A DNA stretch of 64,000 nucleotides from Peromyscus leucopus (GCF_004664715.2 NC_051075.1:38277958-38341957), one strand, 5' to 3'; counted from the stretch's first letter, positions 21,981 to 32,095 are shown. Notes: generated by a model not told the origin, from the sequence alone. Program-made: numbers and translations.

Positions 21981-22060
21981 GCACTATTCTGGAGATTCAA
22001 GCCAGATCTTTGTGTTTGTTAGGCAAGCACTCCACCATTGAACTGTACCCCCAACCCCCA
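21785..22060 (-). mobile_element. B4-like SINE interrupted by a microsatellite
   Basis: The left side (gcagggtcctgctctgaacc, gtagagctcaggctgtcctc) resembles the B1-derived half. The right side (ggagattcaagccagatctt, gttaggcaagcactccacca, ttgaactgtacccccaac) is the reverse complement of the ID/tRNA-Ala-derived half, the composition of B4 SINEs. The GT/GA tract lies between them. Confidence 0.6.
21895..21977 (+). repeat. (TG)n(GA)n compound microsatellite
   Basis: About 20 TG units switch directly into about 20 AG units with no interruption. Confidence 0.97.
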
Positions 22061-22074
22061 TGACATTAAAACAA

Positions 22075-22312
22075 CAACACAAAAAAACAGTAAAGAAAAT
22101 AGGTTAAATTTTAGTAATATATATCACTATGTCCAAAGTATCGTCTCAACAAGCAATCTACGTAGAGATTAAGATACTTCGTGGGTTTGTAGACTGCATT
22201 TTAAGGCCCCACTGTTTATTCTCCACTTTAACTGCCTCTCAGTTTAGACTGACCACATTTCAGCTGCCCGCTTTCCCAGGGCTAATGGTTGCCACATTGG
22301 ACAGCCTGCTCT
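22075..22312 (+). mobile_element. Ancient mammalian DNA-transposon-like repeat
   Basis: An AT-rich left part (acagtaaagaaaataggtta, agtaatatatatcactatgt) leads to ctcagtttagactgaccaca, tttcagctgcccg and gctaatggttgccacattgg, ending acagcctgctct. This is the order of a common old mammalian element that ends ggctaccatattggacagc. The name is not given because I cannot confirm it. Confidence 0.5.
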
Positions 22313-22689
22313 AGGCTGCTCAGGGTGGTCTTGGGAACAGGCTTCAGTGGCTCTTTCCAAGTCGTCCAGGTTCATGTAAAGCAGGGCCTTGCAGCCTCGG
22401 CCTCCAAGAACTGTTGCTGTGAGGTCATTCCTTCCGTGGAGGAACTTTCAGTGGCTGCAGGCAATGGATGTGAAGACCAGTTTTGTCTTCTAACAGCATG
22501 TCCTGCGCCCTCATCGGTCTCCATTTGAGTCAGACCCACAGGTTTAGTATGCAGTTTTATTATTATTATTTTGTAAATTGTGGCAGGTGGTATTTTCACT
22601 AGTTGTTTCACTAACATGGGTTTCTCTTCCTCTGTTCCGCCCTCTGCCCACCATGTACCCTGAAGCCAACAGCACCTGCCCATTCACTG
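22313..22689. other. Unassigned DNA
   Basis: No gene recognised. A short ATT run lies at about 22557-22572. Confidence 0.4.
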
Positions 22690-22990
22690 GTTTGTGTCTT
22701 AGTGGCCAATCACAGAACAACAAACTATACCACTTAGTGACTTAAAACAGCAACTATTTACAGTGAGTTGCTTGTTTAACCTCTGCTGTGTTCACCCAGG
22801 CTTATGACGTAGCTGCATTCAGGTGGAAGGTCCACTGGGGAGGCTGAGTTCAGCTGAGACAGATGGGCCTCGCTTTCCAGTGGGGAGAAAGGCCTGCTGT
22901 GTGAGCACTTATAAAGACTCTACCACGGGCAGTTCTGGTCCCATTGGCCCACGTGTGTCACATGATCGAGCCTAGACTCGATGGGAAAGT
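22690..22990 (+). mobile_element. Ancient mammalian interspersed repeat, family unnamed
   Basis: Contains acaacaaactataccactta, gtgacttaaaacagcaacta, then gctgcattcaggtggaaggt and actggggaggctgagttcag. The order follows the old mammalian gtggcttaaaacaacaac...gctgcattcagctgg repeat type. Confidence 0.5.
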
Positions 22991-23539
22991 GTGGCGGGGC
23001 AGAGCACAGGCCGGCACTGCAGAGTCTTCCGGCCTCTCTCTTACTGGTGCATTGCATGTTACTCAAAACAGCTGAGCATTTTTTAGCCCGGGCGACTCCT
23101 CCGCAACCTCCCCAAGGCCCCAGACACAGACACCCGAATAAGCTGCTGCTGCGCGCACAGGTCCTCTGGCCGCAGCCCACAGGGAACAGAGTTGAGCAGG
23201 CGCTGAGGTGTGAGGTGTGACTTGGAATCCCAGTGCTGCGGCGGCGGCTTCCAATCCAGACCATTCCCACCAGTTCCCGGCTGTGCTGTCAGTAGGCGGT
23301 GGTGGATAAGCGCGTGTTGCACCGTGTTGCACCGCCTCGCTCTGCTCAGAGTCTCCGCAGTGACAGCTGAGCACGTGGCTTTTCTGTAATAGGAAACGTG
23401 GTCACCTGCCTTTAACGCGCAAGTGAGGGAAGAAAGTGGGGTTGAGTTCCCAGTGCCCAATTTTCCTCTCCATATTTTATGTCGGAAGTTCCGCGGTGTG
23501 ACAGCGTGTCAGACTTCCCTTTTTAAAAGAAGTCGGCTG
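22991..23539. other. Unassigned DNA, locally CpG-containing
   Basis: CpG dinucleotides are more frequent here than in most of the window (for example tgctgcggcggcggcttcca near 23236 and gataagcgcgtgttgcaccg near 23307, with a short tandem gtgttgcacc). No promoter element or exon was identified. Confidence 0.4.
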
Positions 23540-23735
23540 AGATTCATCCCGCACTTGTTAGGTGTCAGAACATGCGCAAAAAGCTTCAACGACTTCCTCT
23601 CGTTCATTTCTCAAGGCAGTCTTTTTCCAGAGGAGGAAACAAGGCACAGAGAAACAGGTTAACCCCCGGAGGTCCCACAGCCATCAAGAGAGGGCGGTGG
23701 GGCCTGAACTCAGGCAACCTGCAGACAGAGAAAGC
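23540..23735 (-). mobile_element. MIR SINE
   Basis: The reverse-strand core is well kept: cagaggaggaaacaaggcac, agagaaacaggttaac, cacagccatcaagag, then gggcctgaactcaggcaacc. Confidence 0.7.
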
Positions 23736-24566
23736 AAAGGAGAAGGTGGTACCAGATGAAAGAAGAAAGAAATTCAGGTGGAAGAATATAACGTAGTGTG
23801 CATGCATGCAAAGGGAAAAACTTGGATGAAGCGGGGGCTGGGTGAGTCCCAAACACCTTCCACTGGGGCTCACATCCTAGGGGGCCCACAGTCTCACCTA
23901 ACTAAAGCCGTATTTGTAAAAGGGAGGACATTACAGCCTGCTAAAGTGTGGTCTATCATGGGGCTAAGAACCCCCTTAATTAGATTTCTTCCTTTCTAGC
24001 CAAACTCTTATGCAAATAACAGGGCTTTCCTTACTAGCACTTAGGCTTGGGTGGAACCTCTGTGGAGACTCCTTCCCGACTGGCTGACCGCAAACAGAGG
24101 CATCTACTTTGAAGCAGCCTGTGTGGGCGATACTTCTTTGGGATTCTCCGTAGTAGTACCGGGTAGCATCGGGCATCTCTCCTCTGGCCCATCAGAGAGA
24201 GTTCTGACAAGGGCGGAGACGGGAATAGAAGGAGCCTTTTGAGTCAGACCACAGTAGACGGTCACAGTCTGCCGGGGAGCCGCGATGTCAGCTTCCGAGA
24301 ACGGCAGCCGAGAGCTGTCACTCAGCCGCATTTTCAGCACCACACTCAAAGCAATTCTTCTAGATAAAGATTTATTAAGCTGTTGCACGGGGCAGAGCAG
24401 ACTGCACTTGCCCGAATTTGTTTTTACAATGTTTCTATTTAAATGTAGACAGTGGCTGCCGGTTGCCCTAATTGCGTCACACAAACGCTAGCTGAAAAGC
24501 TGATGAGCCCACGGCACCTGCAGCCACGCATCTCCTTCCTCTTCAGGCTCCCCGCTTGCTGGGAGC
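23736..24566. other. Unassigned DNA
   Basis: No gene recognised. The part at 24270-24490 is unique-looking, with several CpGs (cggggagccgcgatgtcagc) and an AT-rich centre. A 126-residue minus-strand frame (24104-24484) covers it but has no recognisable family features. Confidence 0.4.
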
Positions 24567-25028
24567 TGAGAGGGCTGAGCACATATCATGACAGGCCCCT
24601 AATAACTCAGTGAAGAACTAGGCCTCAGTTCACAAGCAAAGGGCAATCAATCACCAGCACCCCTGACACTAGACTAGGCATGTAAGCCTGGGCCAACTCC
24701 CCTTCCCCTCCCCGCCACAGGTAATAACCAAATCAGGACAAACCTAGGACTCGTCCAGACTTGCCCAGAATGGAAAAGCTATAGCCTTAGCCCACCCCCT
24801 GCTAGCCTTAACCAATTAGAAACATACTAATATGATTGCCACGTGTATCAGCCAATCATAGATAAAGTGACCTACCTGCTCTAGGAACTCCCCATAGCTG
24901 TGCTTGAAAGGACCCAGAGTTCCTCTCTGGGTCAGGTGAGCGACCCCACATTCATGTGGTATAATAAACGCTCTTGTTGATTGCATCATGACTGGTGGTC
25001 TTTCGGGGACTTCTCGAGGACCATAACA
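24567..25028 (+). mobile_element. Solo ERV LTR with polyadenylation signal, group D
   Basis: This is a 462-bp candidate LTR from tgagaggg to ccataaca. It contains CCAAT-type motifs (aaccaattag, agccaatcat), then AATAAA (tataataaacgc at about 24960) followed by ttgcatcatgactggtggtc and tttcggggacttc, a typical R-U5 layout for retroviral LTRs. The 5 bases ggagc occur on both sides (24562-24566 and 25029-25033). The 5' boundary rests on this duplication and is less sure than the 3' end. Confidence 0.65.
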
Positions 25029-25145
25029 GGAGCCTGTTCTCCAGTAAAGCTCGGTCCTATGGCTCAGACTGAAGCCAGGAATCTTGCTGCTGGTGGCTGA
25101 CACAACTCTAGCTAGGAGGCAGAGTGCCCTCTCGGAGTCAGGGCT

Positions 25146-25606
25146 TGTGGAGACCCACAGAGGCTTCCTAGTGAGAAGCTACTCAGGGCCAGAGAATCTG
25201 ACTGGGCTTGCTTTACCCAGCAGGGCTGCATAAGGAGAGGATTTGGCCATGGGGGTGTTTACGAGGTGTTTGGAAGGGTCTACACTTGGCTGTATGGTGT
25301 GCTTTGATCTTGCAAGGGGGAGGTCTTTTACCTCTCCCCTTGGCATATTATAAAAAAAAAAAAAAACTTTTCAATAAAGGATGGGGCTGGGGGTTGGGGA
25401 TTTATCTCAGTGGTAGAGGGTTTGCCTCAGTCCTCAGCTCCAGAGGGGGGGGGTGAGGCTGGTGGGTATTGACCCAGCCCCTCCTGAAGCTATCCTGTGT
25501 TTCTGTGTTTCTTTTCCTCGGCTAGGTCTCTCTTTATCTATCATTTCCTCATTCCTCTCTCCTCCACCCTAAGATCTCTTCAAAAAGTGGGAGCTGGACT
25601 CCCACA
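25146..25606 (+). mobile_element. Solo LTR, group B, with a nested ID element
   Basis: This 461-bp LTR runs from tgtggagacc to gactcccaca and shares its landmarks with the copy at 4662: gaggcttcctagtgaga, gcttgctttacccagcaggg, cacttggctgta, gggggaggtcttttacctct, gaggctggtgggtattgacc and gctatcctgtgtttctg. The 6 bases agggct flank it exactly (25140-25145 and 25607-25612). An A run replaces part of the TATA-proximal sequence, and an ID SINE is inserted at 25384-25455, which explains its extra length. Confidence 0.9.
25384..25455 (+). mobile_element. ID SINE, internally deleted
   Basis: ID elements are tRNA-Ala/BC1-related. Visible parts are ggggctggggg, ttggggatttatctcagtgg, tagagggtttgcct, then directly cagtcctcagctcc, so about 25 bases of the usual middle are missing. 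The tail is G-rich instead of A-rich. It is absent from the sister LTR at 4662, so it inserted after the LTR. Confidence 0.75.
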
Positions 25607-25662
25607 AGGGCTGAGTGTTTGCTATGCAAAGGACAATTCATTATGTTAGCCAATACATTTTT

Positions 25663-25828
25663 GTTTGTGTTTACTTTTCAAAACAGTGTTTCCCTGTGTA
25701 ACACTCTGGCTGTCCTGGAACTCACTCTGTAGACCAGGCTGGCCTCAAGCTCACAGAGATCCGCCTGCCTCTGCCTCCTAGTGCTGGGATGCTGGGATTA
25801 AAGGCATATGCCACCACCGCCTGGCTAA
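25663..25828 (-). mobile_element. B1 SINE with target duplication
   Basis: Reverse-complement B1: caaaacagtgtttccctgtg, tagaccaggctggcctcaag, agatccgcctgcctctgcct, gggattaaaggcatatgcca, ending gcctggct. A perfect 13-bp duplication ccaatacattttt flanks it (25650-25662 and 25829-25841). Confidence 0.93.
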
Positions 25829-25845
25829 CCAATACATTTTTATCT

Positions 25846-26041
25846 TTTAATTGTTTCTTGATATTATAATATAATTACATCATTTCCCTCTCCCCTTTCC
25901 TCCTCCAAACCCTCCCACATATCCATCCTTGCGCTCCTTCAAATTCATGGCCTCTTTTTCTCATTAATTGCTAAAAATACTTATTTATTTAATTTAGAGT
26001 ACTCACGTTCAATTTTTTTTTTACATAAGTTGGCTATGTTT
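25846..26041 (-). mobile_element. Rodent L1 3'-UTR fragment, antisense
   Basis: The plus strand reads attacatcatttccctctccc, then tcctccaaaccctcccacat, caaattcatggcctcttttt and ctcattaattgct. This is the reverse complement of typical rodent L1 3'-UTR sequence. It is truncated on both sides. Confidence 0.6.
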
Positions 26042-26051
26042 GGTCCACTCT

Positions 26052-26631
26052 TTTTGTTTGTTTGTTTGTTTGTTTGTTTGTTTGTTGAGACAGGGTTTCT
26101 CTGCTGTGGGATGTTCTCTATGCTGTGAATGTATTGCTCTGATTGGTTGATAAATAAAATGCTGATTGGCCAGTAGCCAGGCAGGAAGTATAGACAGGAC
26201 AAGTAGAGAAGAGAATTCTGGGAAGTGGAAGGCTGAGGAGAGGAGATGCTACCAGCCGCCACCATGAGAAGCAACATGTAAAGTGCCAGTAAGCCACGAG
26301 CCACGTGGCAAGGTATAGATTTATAGAAATGGATTAATTTAAGATATAAGAACTAGATAGCAAGAAGCCTGCCACGGCCATACAGTGTATAAGCAATATA
26401 AGTCTCTGTGTTTACTTGGTTGGGTCTGAGCGGCTGTGGGACTGGCGGGTGAGAGAGATTTGTCCTGACCATGGGCCAGGCAGGACCAGGAAAACTCTAG
26501 CAACATTTCTCTGTGTGGCCCTGGCTGTCTTGGAACTCACTCTGAAGACCAGGCTGGCCTCGAACTCAGAGATCTACCCGCCTCTGCCTCCTGAGTTCTG
26601 AGATTAAAGGCCTGTGCCACCACATCTGGCC
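26052..26631 (-). mobile_element. B1 SINE split by a solo LTR
   Basis: The left part is the complement of the B1 tail, (GTTT)n then gagacagggtttctc. The right part resumes at tttctctgtgtggccctggc and runs through gaccaggctggcctcgaact, tgagattaaaggcctgtgcc to catctggcc. Outer flanks ggtccactct (26042-26051) and ggtccattct (26632-26641) form the B1's own duplication, 9 of 10 identical. The LTR at 26102-26505 landed later in the B1. Confidence 0.92.
26102..26505 (+). mobile_element. Solo LTR, group A, nested in B1
   Basis: This is a 404-bp LTR from tgctgtgggatg to ctagcaaca, with ttgataaataaaatgctgat, gccagtagccaggcaggaag, gagccacgtggcaaggtata and cggccatacagtgtataagc. The 6 bases tttctc occur on both sides (26096-26101 and 26506-26511), and removing the LTR plus one copy restores gggtttctctgtgtgg, the normal B1 sequence. 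The duplication length fits class II (ERVK-type) integration. Confidence 0.93.
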
Positions 26632-26843
26632 GGTCCATTCTCTTTTCACCACCATCTAGGTACTTCTGAGAGAAGAAAGGAATTCGGAGGTCAGGGGCAA
26701 GGACAAAGGCTCCATGTGGAATACAGTACTTCAGCCTGGATTAAGGCATGACAGCCAGTGGAGGGTGGTATGTAGCAGCAGAACGTCCGTCCGGCAGATT
26801 CCGAGTGGCAATTACTCCCTTAACTGTATCTGTTGGTTTTTAT
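26632..26843. other. Unassigned DNA
   Basis: No recognisable gene or repeat. Confidence 0.4.
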
Positions 26844-26864
26844 GCGGCGGTGGCGGCGGCGGCG
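26844..26864 (+). repeat. Short (CGG)n run
   Basis: About seven CGG/TGG units, directly beside the LTR fragment that starts at 26866. Confidence 0.9.
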
Positions 26865-26865
26865 A

Positions 26866-27090
26866 TGTTATTCATTAAGCAGCACTGTTACTGCATGAGA
26901 AAAGCCACTCTCAGAGTTTATTAGGGAAGGAGGGACAGAAGAGAATGTGCTTGGGCCTATGGGAGACGTGTGCAGGGAGAGAGAGGGGTCGGGGAGAAGA
27001 AGAGGGAGGAGTCTGTGACCCGCTTTTTAGGGATTCCCCTGCACATGCTGGTAAGAGAATTAACTGAGGGCCACGCATACCCCAATCACA
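26866..27090 (-). mobile_element. IAP-like LTR fragment, group C
   Basis: The plus strand reads gttattcattaagcagcact, gcatgagaaaagccactctc, agagtttattagggaaggag, agaatgtgcttgggcctatg and gacccgctttttagggattc. The same blocks appear at 62097-62468 in the same orientation. On the minus strand this gives AATAAA (taataaactctgaga) near the 3' end. The distal part does not align cleanly and no duplication was found, so the copy is probably truncated. Confidence 0.6.
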
Positions 27091-27708
27091 GACCATCACA
27101 AGTCAGGAACTGGAACAAGGCAGGAACCTGGAGAAAGGAACTCGAGCAGAGGCCATGGAGAACTGCTGCTTACTTGTGGGAGACCAGCTCCCACATTTTA
27201 CCCCAGGGAACTCTTGAGTGAGGATTAAGAGATTTAGATAGAAGGATAGAGGGGAGAGAAACAGATAGAAACACAGGATAGCCTCGGGAGGGCCTGGATT
27301 CTTATCCACTGGCACCTCCTGTCTCTTCTAAAGGGCTTTTTATAGGAATGCCAAGGGACGGATCAAAGATGTCACCCTACCTCAGCCAAGTGTAGACCCT
27401 TCCAATCACCTAGAAACCATGCACATGGCCAAGCAATCCTCTGCTGGCTAAAGCAAGCTCAGATCTCACTAAGAAACCTGTGTGGGCCTCCACACTTACT
27501 GGCTTGCTCTCCATGGCTTGCTCAGCCTGCTTTCTTATACCTTCCAGTATTGCTCACCCAAGGTTGGCACTGCCCACCATGGGCTGGGCCCTCCCACATC
27601 AATAATTAATCAAGAAAGTGCCCCATAGACTTGCCCACAGACCAATCGGATGCAGGAGTTTTCTCAACTGAGGTTCCTTCTTCCTAGATGACTCTAGTTT
27701 ATGTCAAG

Positions 27709-27710
<2 letters not shown>
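27091..27710 (+). mobile_element. Interspersed repeat R3, copy 3, split by an LTR
   Basis: The left part (agtcaggaactggaac, ggcaggaacctggagaaagg, gaggccatggag, actgctgcttact) and the right part (ggcttgctctccatggcttg, gggctgggccctcccacatc, gttttctcaactgaggttcc, agatgactctagtttatgtc) are collinear with R3. The LTR at 27175-27494 sits between them. The uninterrupted version of the junction is visible at about 60029 (ttgcttactggcttgctccg). The first portion of R3 is missing. Confidence 0.88.
27175..27494 (-). mobile_element. Solo LTR, group B, inside R3
   Basis: This 320-bp LTR is in minus orientation. The plus strand begins tgtgggagaccagctcccac and ends gggcctccaca; the middle has aggatagcctcgggagggcc, aaagggctttttataggaat, gccaagtgtagacccttcca and tgctggctaaagcaagctca. 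The 6 bases cttact flank it exactly (27169-27174 and 27495-27500). With 4662 and 25146 it is the third member of this LTR group. Confidence 0.94.

Positions 27711-27756
<46 letters not shown>
27711..27756 (+). repeat. (CA)n microsatellite
   Basis: Uninterrupted CA run of 23 units that starts where the R3 3' end would continue. Confidence 0.97.
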
Positions 27757-27758
<2 letters not shown>

Positions 27759-28539
27759 GGCACCTTCTGCCTCTGGGACTCTGCTATAGCTACAGCAAAA
27801 GTCTAAACTCTACCGTCCACTTGGAAGGACTCTTCTCCAACAGAAACCTAGCCATCAGCCCCATTCCCTTCCCTGGAAACTCAAGCCTTAGTGGCTTTGC
27901 TGATCCTCTTTTCTCTGCATTCAATACATTTCCCCATGTATCTCCCTCTCTACCATTCCACAAAGCTAGGGTTTCCCGTTTCTTTTACTCTCTACCATTA
28001 CATAATTGTCTTCTACTCCTCAAAGCTCCCTCTCCAGCCCCCGGGGACCGCCCCTCAGTCACTTCCCGCAAAGTGGCTCCTGGGGCTGAGGTAGAATATT
28101 TAGAGTAGCGCCTGCACCCAGGAGGAGCTCAATCGGTGTTTACTGTGGCAGGAGGGAGCACCAGCCTAACAAGGGCTCCAGGAGATGGTAGAAGATACCA
28201 GAAAGGGGCCAAGAAAACACTGAACACCGGGTGAAAACAGCGAATGTGATGTGCCGGGGCTATCGGAGCAGAAGAAGACTCCTGATGCCCGTATTGAGGA
28301 GGAGGGAGAACCAGGGGGTGCTGTTGCCTGTTGGGACTCTGCATGCTGGCAGGGAGTTTGCACTGAGGAATTTTGACGTGGTACATCAAAGCCTTTAAAA
28401 GGGTGGCAGCCTTTGACGCAGTTGTGAAGAATTCCTCTAAAGAGAAGCATCTAACCCGTATTTAGTGGTGTTTATACAAAGGGTCCAGTTTGTATCAACA
28501 GTAACCTAGTAACACAAGCAAAGCCCAACTACAGGCAAG
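27757..28539. other. Unassigned DNA
   Basis: No gene recognised. A 135-residue frame (27701-28108) begins in the CA microsatellite and is not credible as coding. A MIR-tail-like string (aggaggagctcaatcggtgt) lies near 28120. Confidence 0.4.
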
Positions 28540-28802
28540 TGATGAAATAAACCAAGCTCCTTTTTGCCCCAGACTATTAGCCAGCCATCAAAAGTTATAA
28601 TGCAGGTCTATATTTATAAGCATTGAAGGGTAATATCTATGATGTAGAAAATGGAAATACACAACATATGTGATTTCACTTTCAAACAGCAGCATAGAAA
28701 AAGCCTAAGAAATATGTACTATAATGTTACCAATATTATATTGCAAGATGGTAGTATTTTTTACCCTTTTATTTTCTAAAACTACAAAATATTTGTTATG
28801 TA

Positions 28803-28805
<3 letters not shown>
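28540..28805 (+). mobile_element. Ancient L1M-like 3' end
   Basis: The order ctattagccagccatcaaaa, gttataatgcaggtctatat, tgtagaaaatggaaatacac, atgtgatttcactttcaaac and then acccttttattttctaaaac resembles the 3' end of old mammalian L1 (ggaatactatgcagccattaaaa and so on). Diverged; approximate limits. Confidence 0.5.

Positions 28806-28870
<65 letters not shown>
28806..28870 (+). repeat. (GA)n microsatellite
   Basis: Uninterrupted AG run of about 32 units. Confidence 0.98.
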
Positions 28871-28874
<4 letters not shown>

Positions 28875-30597
28875 AGGATGAGACAGGGGAAGCACCGGCC
28901 TATAAGGCTGTTTCTATTAGGGGGAAAAGGCAGAGATAGCATAAGTCAGAGCCACCTGGCCGGCTGTACAGAATTCCGGTTCCCAGCTTTGCAGTAGCCT
29001 CAGGGCAGCCTGGCTGGGGCAGACACTTAGGGCAGCAGAAAGGTAGTGGTGCCCAGCATTTCTAACACCCTAGCTAGGCAAGGATCCATGTGAGGGCATT
29101 TGGAAGACATAGGGGACCACAGCAACTAGTGACCCTGAATAATTCATGACCATGAATCTTTTCAAAACTCTACTCTAAATGAAAATCAAGTCTCTCTAAG
29201 AGACATCAGTGTGGCTGAGCTCCCACAGAGGGAGGCAGCTGGCAACAGCTTCTGACACTGGTGACCTCTTCTTCCCCATGCCCTTGCCCACCAACGAAGC
29301 CAGCTCATAGGGAGCCTGCTGATTTCCATTCAATTTGAAGTACCGCCGCGTGTTTGTTGAAAAACACACCCCAGGGGAAGCCAGAAGAGGCAGGCTGGGT
29401 ATTGCATGAACAGTGCTGGAGGTAGAGGGTTGGGGGTGTCCAGGAAATGAAGGTCCACATTGCCTCTGCATCATTCCGTAGACGTGAGGCCGGCGGCATG
29501 AAGCGAGGAGACTCCCGTGGTGCTGAGGGTGGATGCTCTACCTTCCAAGCTGCTCGGTACAGCCCTTGCTGAGCCGTGAGAACCATCACATCTTCCATTA
29601 TTCCTATCCCTGTAGTACGGCCATGTGGACGCCATCCTGGACCCCAGGGCCACGTTCTGTGCCCCTCAGCCCCTCAGCCCCCTAGCCCTTCAGTCCTGTC
29701 CCCGTGGCTAAAGAGAGCTACTGCCTTAAGAAAGTGGGTTAGAGAGCGCTCAGTCTGCTCCGCGGTCCCTACCATGTCTCCTGCTGGGCGACCCACACTG
29801 ATCCTGCCCCGTGGGACGCCGCGCCACCTCCTCCCCTTCTTCTTGCCTTTGGGGATGTTCTTCCACCCCTTTTTGGGCACTTAAACTCATAAATCCAGAG
29901 GGGCCCCAAGTTGGCAATGGCAGCAGTTTAGCCGAGTCTGTCCCCAGAGCAAATTGTCTGGGAACTCTGCCAGCACCTAAGGAAAACCCTGGCCTGTGAA
30001 AAAGGAACGGAGCCTTCTCATACTGCTCATCGCTATTCACAGCGGAGACATCCGTGCATCCCCGGCCTTTCCCACAGGTCCCCGCTCTCAAGCCCCTGCT
30101 TGTCCCGGAGCCTGCCGGAGTCAAGAGCAAAGATGGGGAACACGTGGTAGGCTACTGTTCAAGACACACGGAGGAAAAAGTCAAATAACTGGTTCCCCCA
30201 AATGACCCAAGTTTTCAAAAGGCATTACTAGATAGAACTGATGAGAAATAATTAACCAGTCTGTCTGGAAAGTTGATTGCAGCCCACTCTGGGCAGTCTC
30301 TCCCCTTCCCAAAACAAACAGTCCTGTGAGTTCCCTCTTAGAGCGAGCTATAATTAAACCCTCTCGCCTACAAGGTTGATTTCCCTGTGATGTCTCTAAG
30401 CCAGTTTGATTTTCCCCTGCCTCAACTTGTCCTTGCGCTTAAGCCTTTCTTCTCTCTTCCCACCCCGTTCTTTAGACCTGGTTTCTCCTCTTATTTCCCC
30501 CCATTCCTGATTGAAACTGTGAATTGAGGCTGGCAGCCATCATGTGACTTCAAAAGACTGAGACATAGAGGTTTTAAAAAGTCATTTTAAAAAGCCA
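28871..30597. other. Unassigned DNA
   Basis: About 1.7 kb of unique-looking sequence. Several overlapping open frames of 60-126 residues occur on both strands around 29.2-30.1 kb. None shows a recognisable domain and no splice-bounded exon could be argued. Confidence 0.4.
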
Positions 30598-30769
30598 AGG
30601 TGCAGAGATGACTCCAGTGGTTAAGAGCGTGGGCTGCTCTTCCAGGGGACCCAAGTTTGGTTCCCAACACCCAGGTCAGCTGGCTTCCAACCACCTGTAA
30701 TTCCAGCTCCAGGAAATTTGACTCCTGTTGACCTCTGCAGGAATGCATGCACATGGAGACACACACACA

Positions 30770-30854
<85 letters not shown>

Positions 30855-30870
30855 CTTTTTTTTTTTTTAA
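30598..30870 (+). mobile_element. B3 SINE with long CA tail
   Basis: aaggtgcagagatgactcca, then gtggttaagagcgtgggctg, ctcttccaggggacccaagt, cagctggcttccaaccacct and taattccagctccagg, followed by a CA tract and a T run. Confidence 0.85.
30760..30853 (+). repeat. (AC)n compound microsatellite
   Basis: AC units with a few ACAG, ACGC and ACAT interruptions, about 94 bases. Confidence 0.96.
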
Positions 30871-31154
30871 GTCAAGCATTAATGAGGAGTGTCATTCTAG
30901 TAACAAGTCCAGGAAGTTACATCTGCACCTGGCTGCCCACCATTATTCTAAATGTTTCTGCAAGTCCTTTGCTGGAATTGCCTCTGGGGACAGCTTACAG
31001 GGCATAGGAGAAATTCAAAAGTCAGACTTTGATTTTTTTTTTCCCCTCTCGATTATTTTCTGCCATCAGACTTGATTCTAAATTACAAATTTTAATGAGG
31101 GAAAGAATACAATATTCTAGGATATTATGCTAGGCAAAATAAGGATTTGCCACC

Positions 31155-31170
31155 AATAATAATAATAATA

Positions 31171-31223
<53 letters not shown>
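31155..31223 (+). repeat. (AAT)n then (GT)n
   Basis: Five AAT units (31155-31170) are followed after a few bases by about 23 GT units (31176-31223). Confidence 0.95.
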
Positions 31224-31225
<2 letters not shown>

Positions 31226-31934
31226 AAATAAGCCCCAGGATAATCCAAGTGGAGATGCTCCAAAATACAATTTTTCAAAATCAGAGCAACATGGAAGCTA
31301 CACATGAAAAAGTGTTTCGGCTGGTTTTCCTTCTCAAGTTCAGGGAAGTTGAGCATCGTTTTTAACCGTTGTTCATCAGTTTGTCCTCTGATGAGCGCAG
31401 CTCTAAGCATGGCCCTCAGTTAATTCTCTTACCAGCTCTGGGAGGAATCTGGGGCTTGGAGAGGTCTTACTGCAAGGGGGCTGCCTGATACAGAGCATCT
31501 CCGAGGCTAACATCCGGGAACAAAACAGAAAGCAGGCGTTCCCAGTCATGAAAACTCCGCAGAGGAAAATGATAGATTTCAATTTGGGGGTGTGCAGTCA
31601 TTAACAGGAGACACGCAAGTGCTTTCTGTGGGTTTTAGAACGCACAACTGGCCTATGTAAGAGATTTGGAGATCCTGTCTGTTACCATTTTACAGGAGGA
31701 AAACTGAAACAAAAAGATGGTAAGTTCCATGGAAAAGAAAGTGTCTACAGTGGCATTAGTGTTGCAGTTTTTACAGTTGACAATGTAGACATTTTATTCT
31801 CTTTCCACTCATAGTAATTCATGGTGTGTATTTGCATAGGGATCGCATGACTCTCTCCACACAGACTAGAAACGAGGAGCACTCAATTTGGGGCCTCGCC
31901 TCTGTGATAAGCCGGTCTCTGAAATCTAGCCATG
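31224..31934. other. Unassigned DNA
   Basis: No gene or family recognised, apart from a short MIR-core-like string (ccattttacaggaggaaaac) near 31686. Confidence 0.4.
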
Positions 31935-32095
31935 CCAGCCTTCAAGTTCCCCATCTTTAAAGAGTTGGGCCAGCACTGGGTTGGTAGATAGTCATTACGC
32001 ATTCTAAATGTTGTGTGTTGTGGCAATTTAATTAGTGTTTATAAAGTACTTAGAGATCCTCAGATGAAAGGTGCTCAACCAAAAACCAATTATCC
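31935..32095 (+). mobile_element. Possible MIR SINE
   Basis: Contains cttcaagttccccatcttta, later agtgtttataaagtacttag and agatgaaaggtgctcaacc, in the order of the MIR 3' half. Weak. Confidence 0.4.

Noticed and set aside
24567..25028. A 4-bp (gammaretrovirus-type) duplication for this LTR
   Set aside because: The four bases on each side do not match in register (gagc against ggag). The 5-bp ggagc match was kept, with reduced confidence in the 5' boundary.
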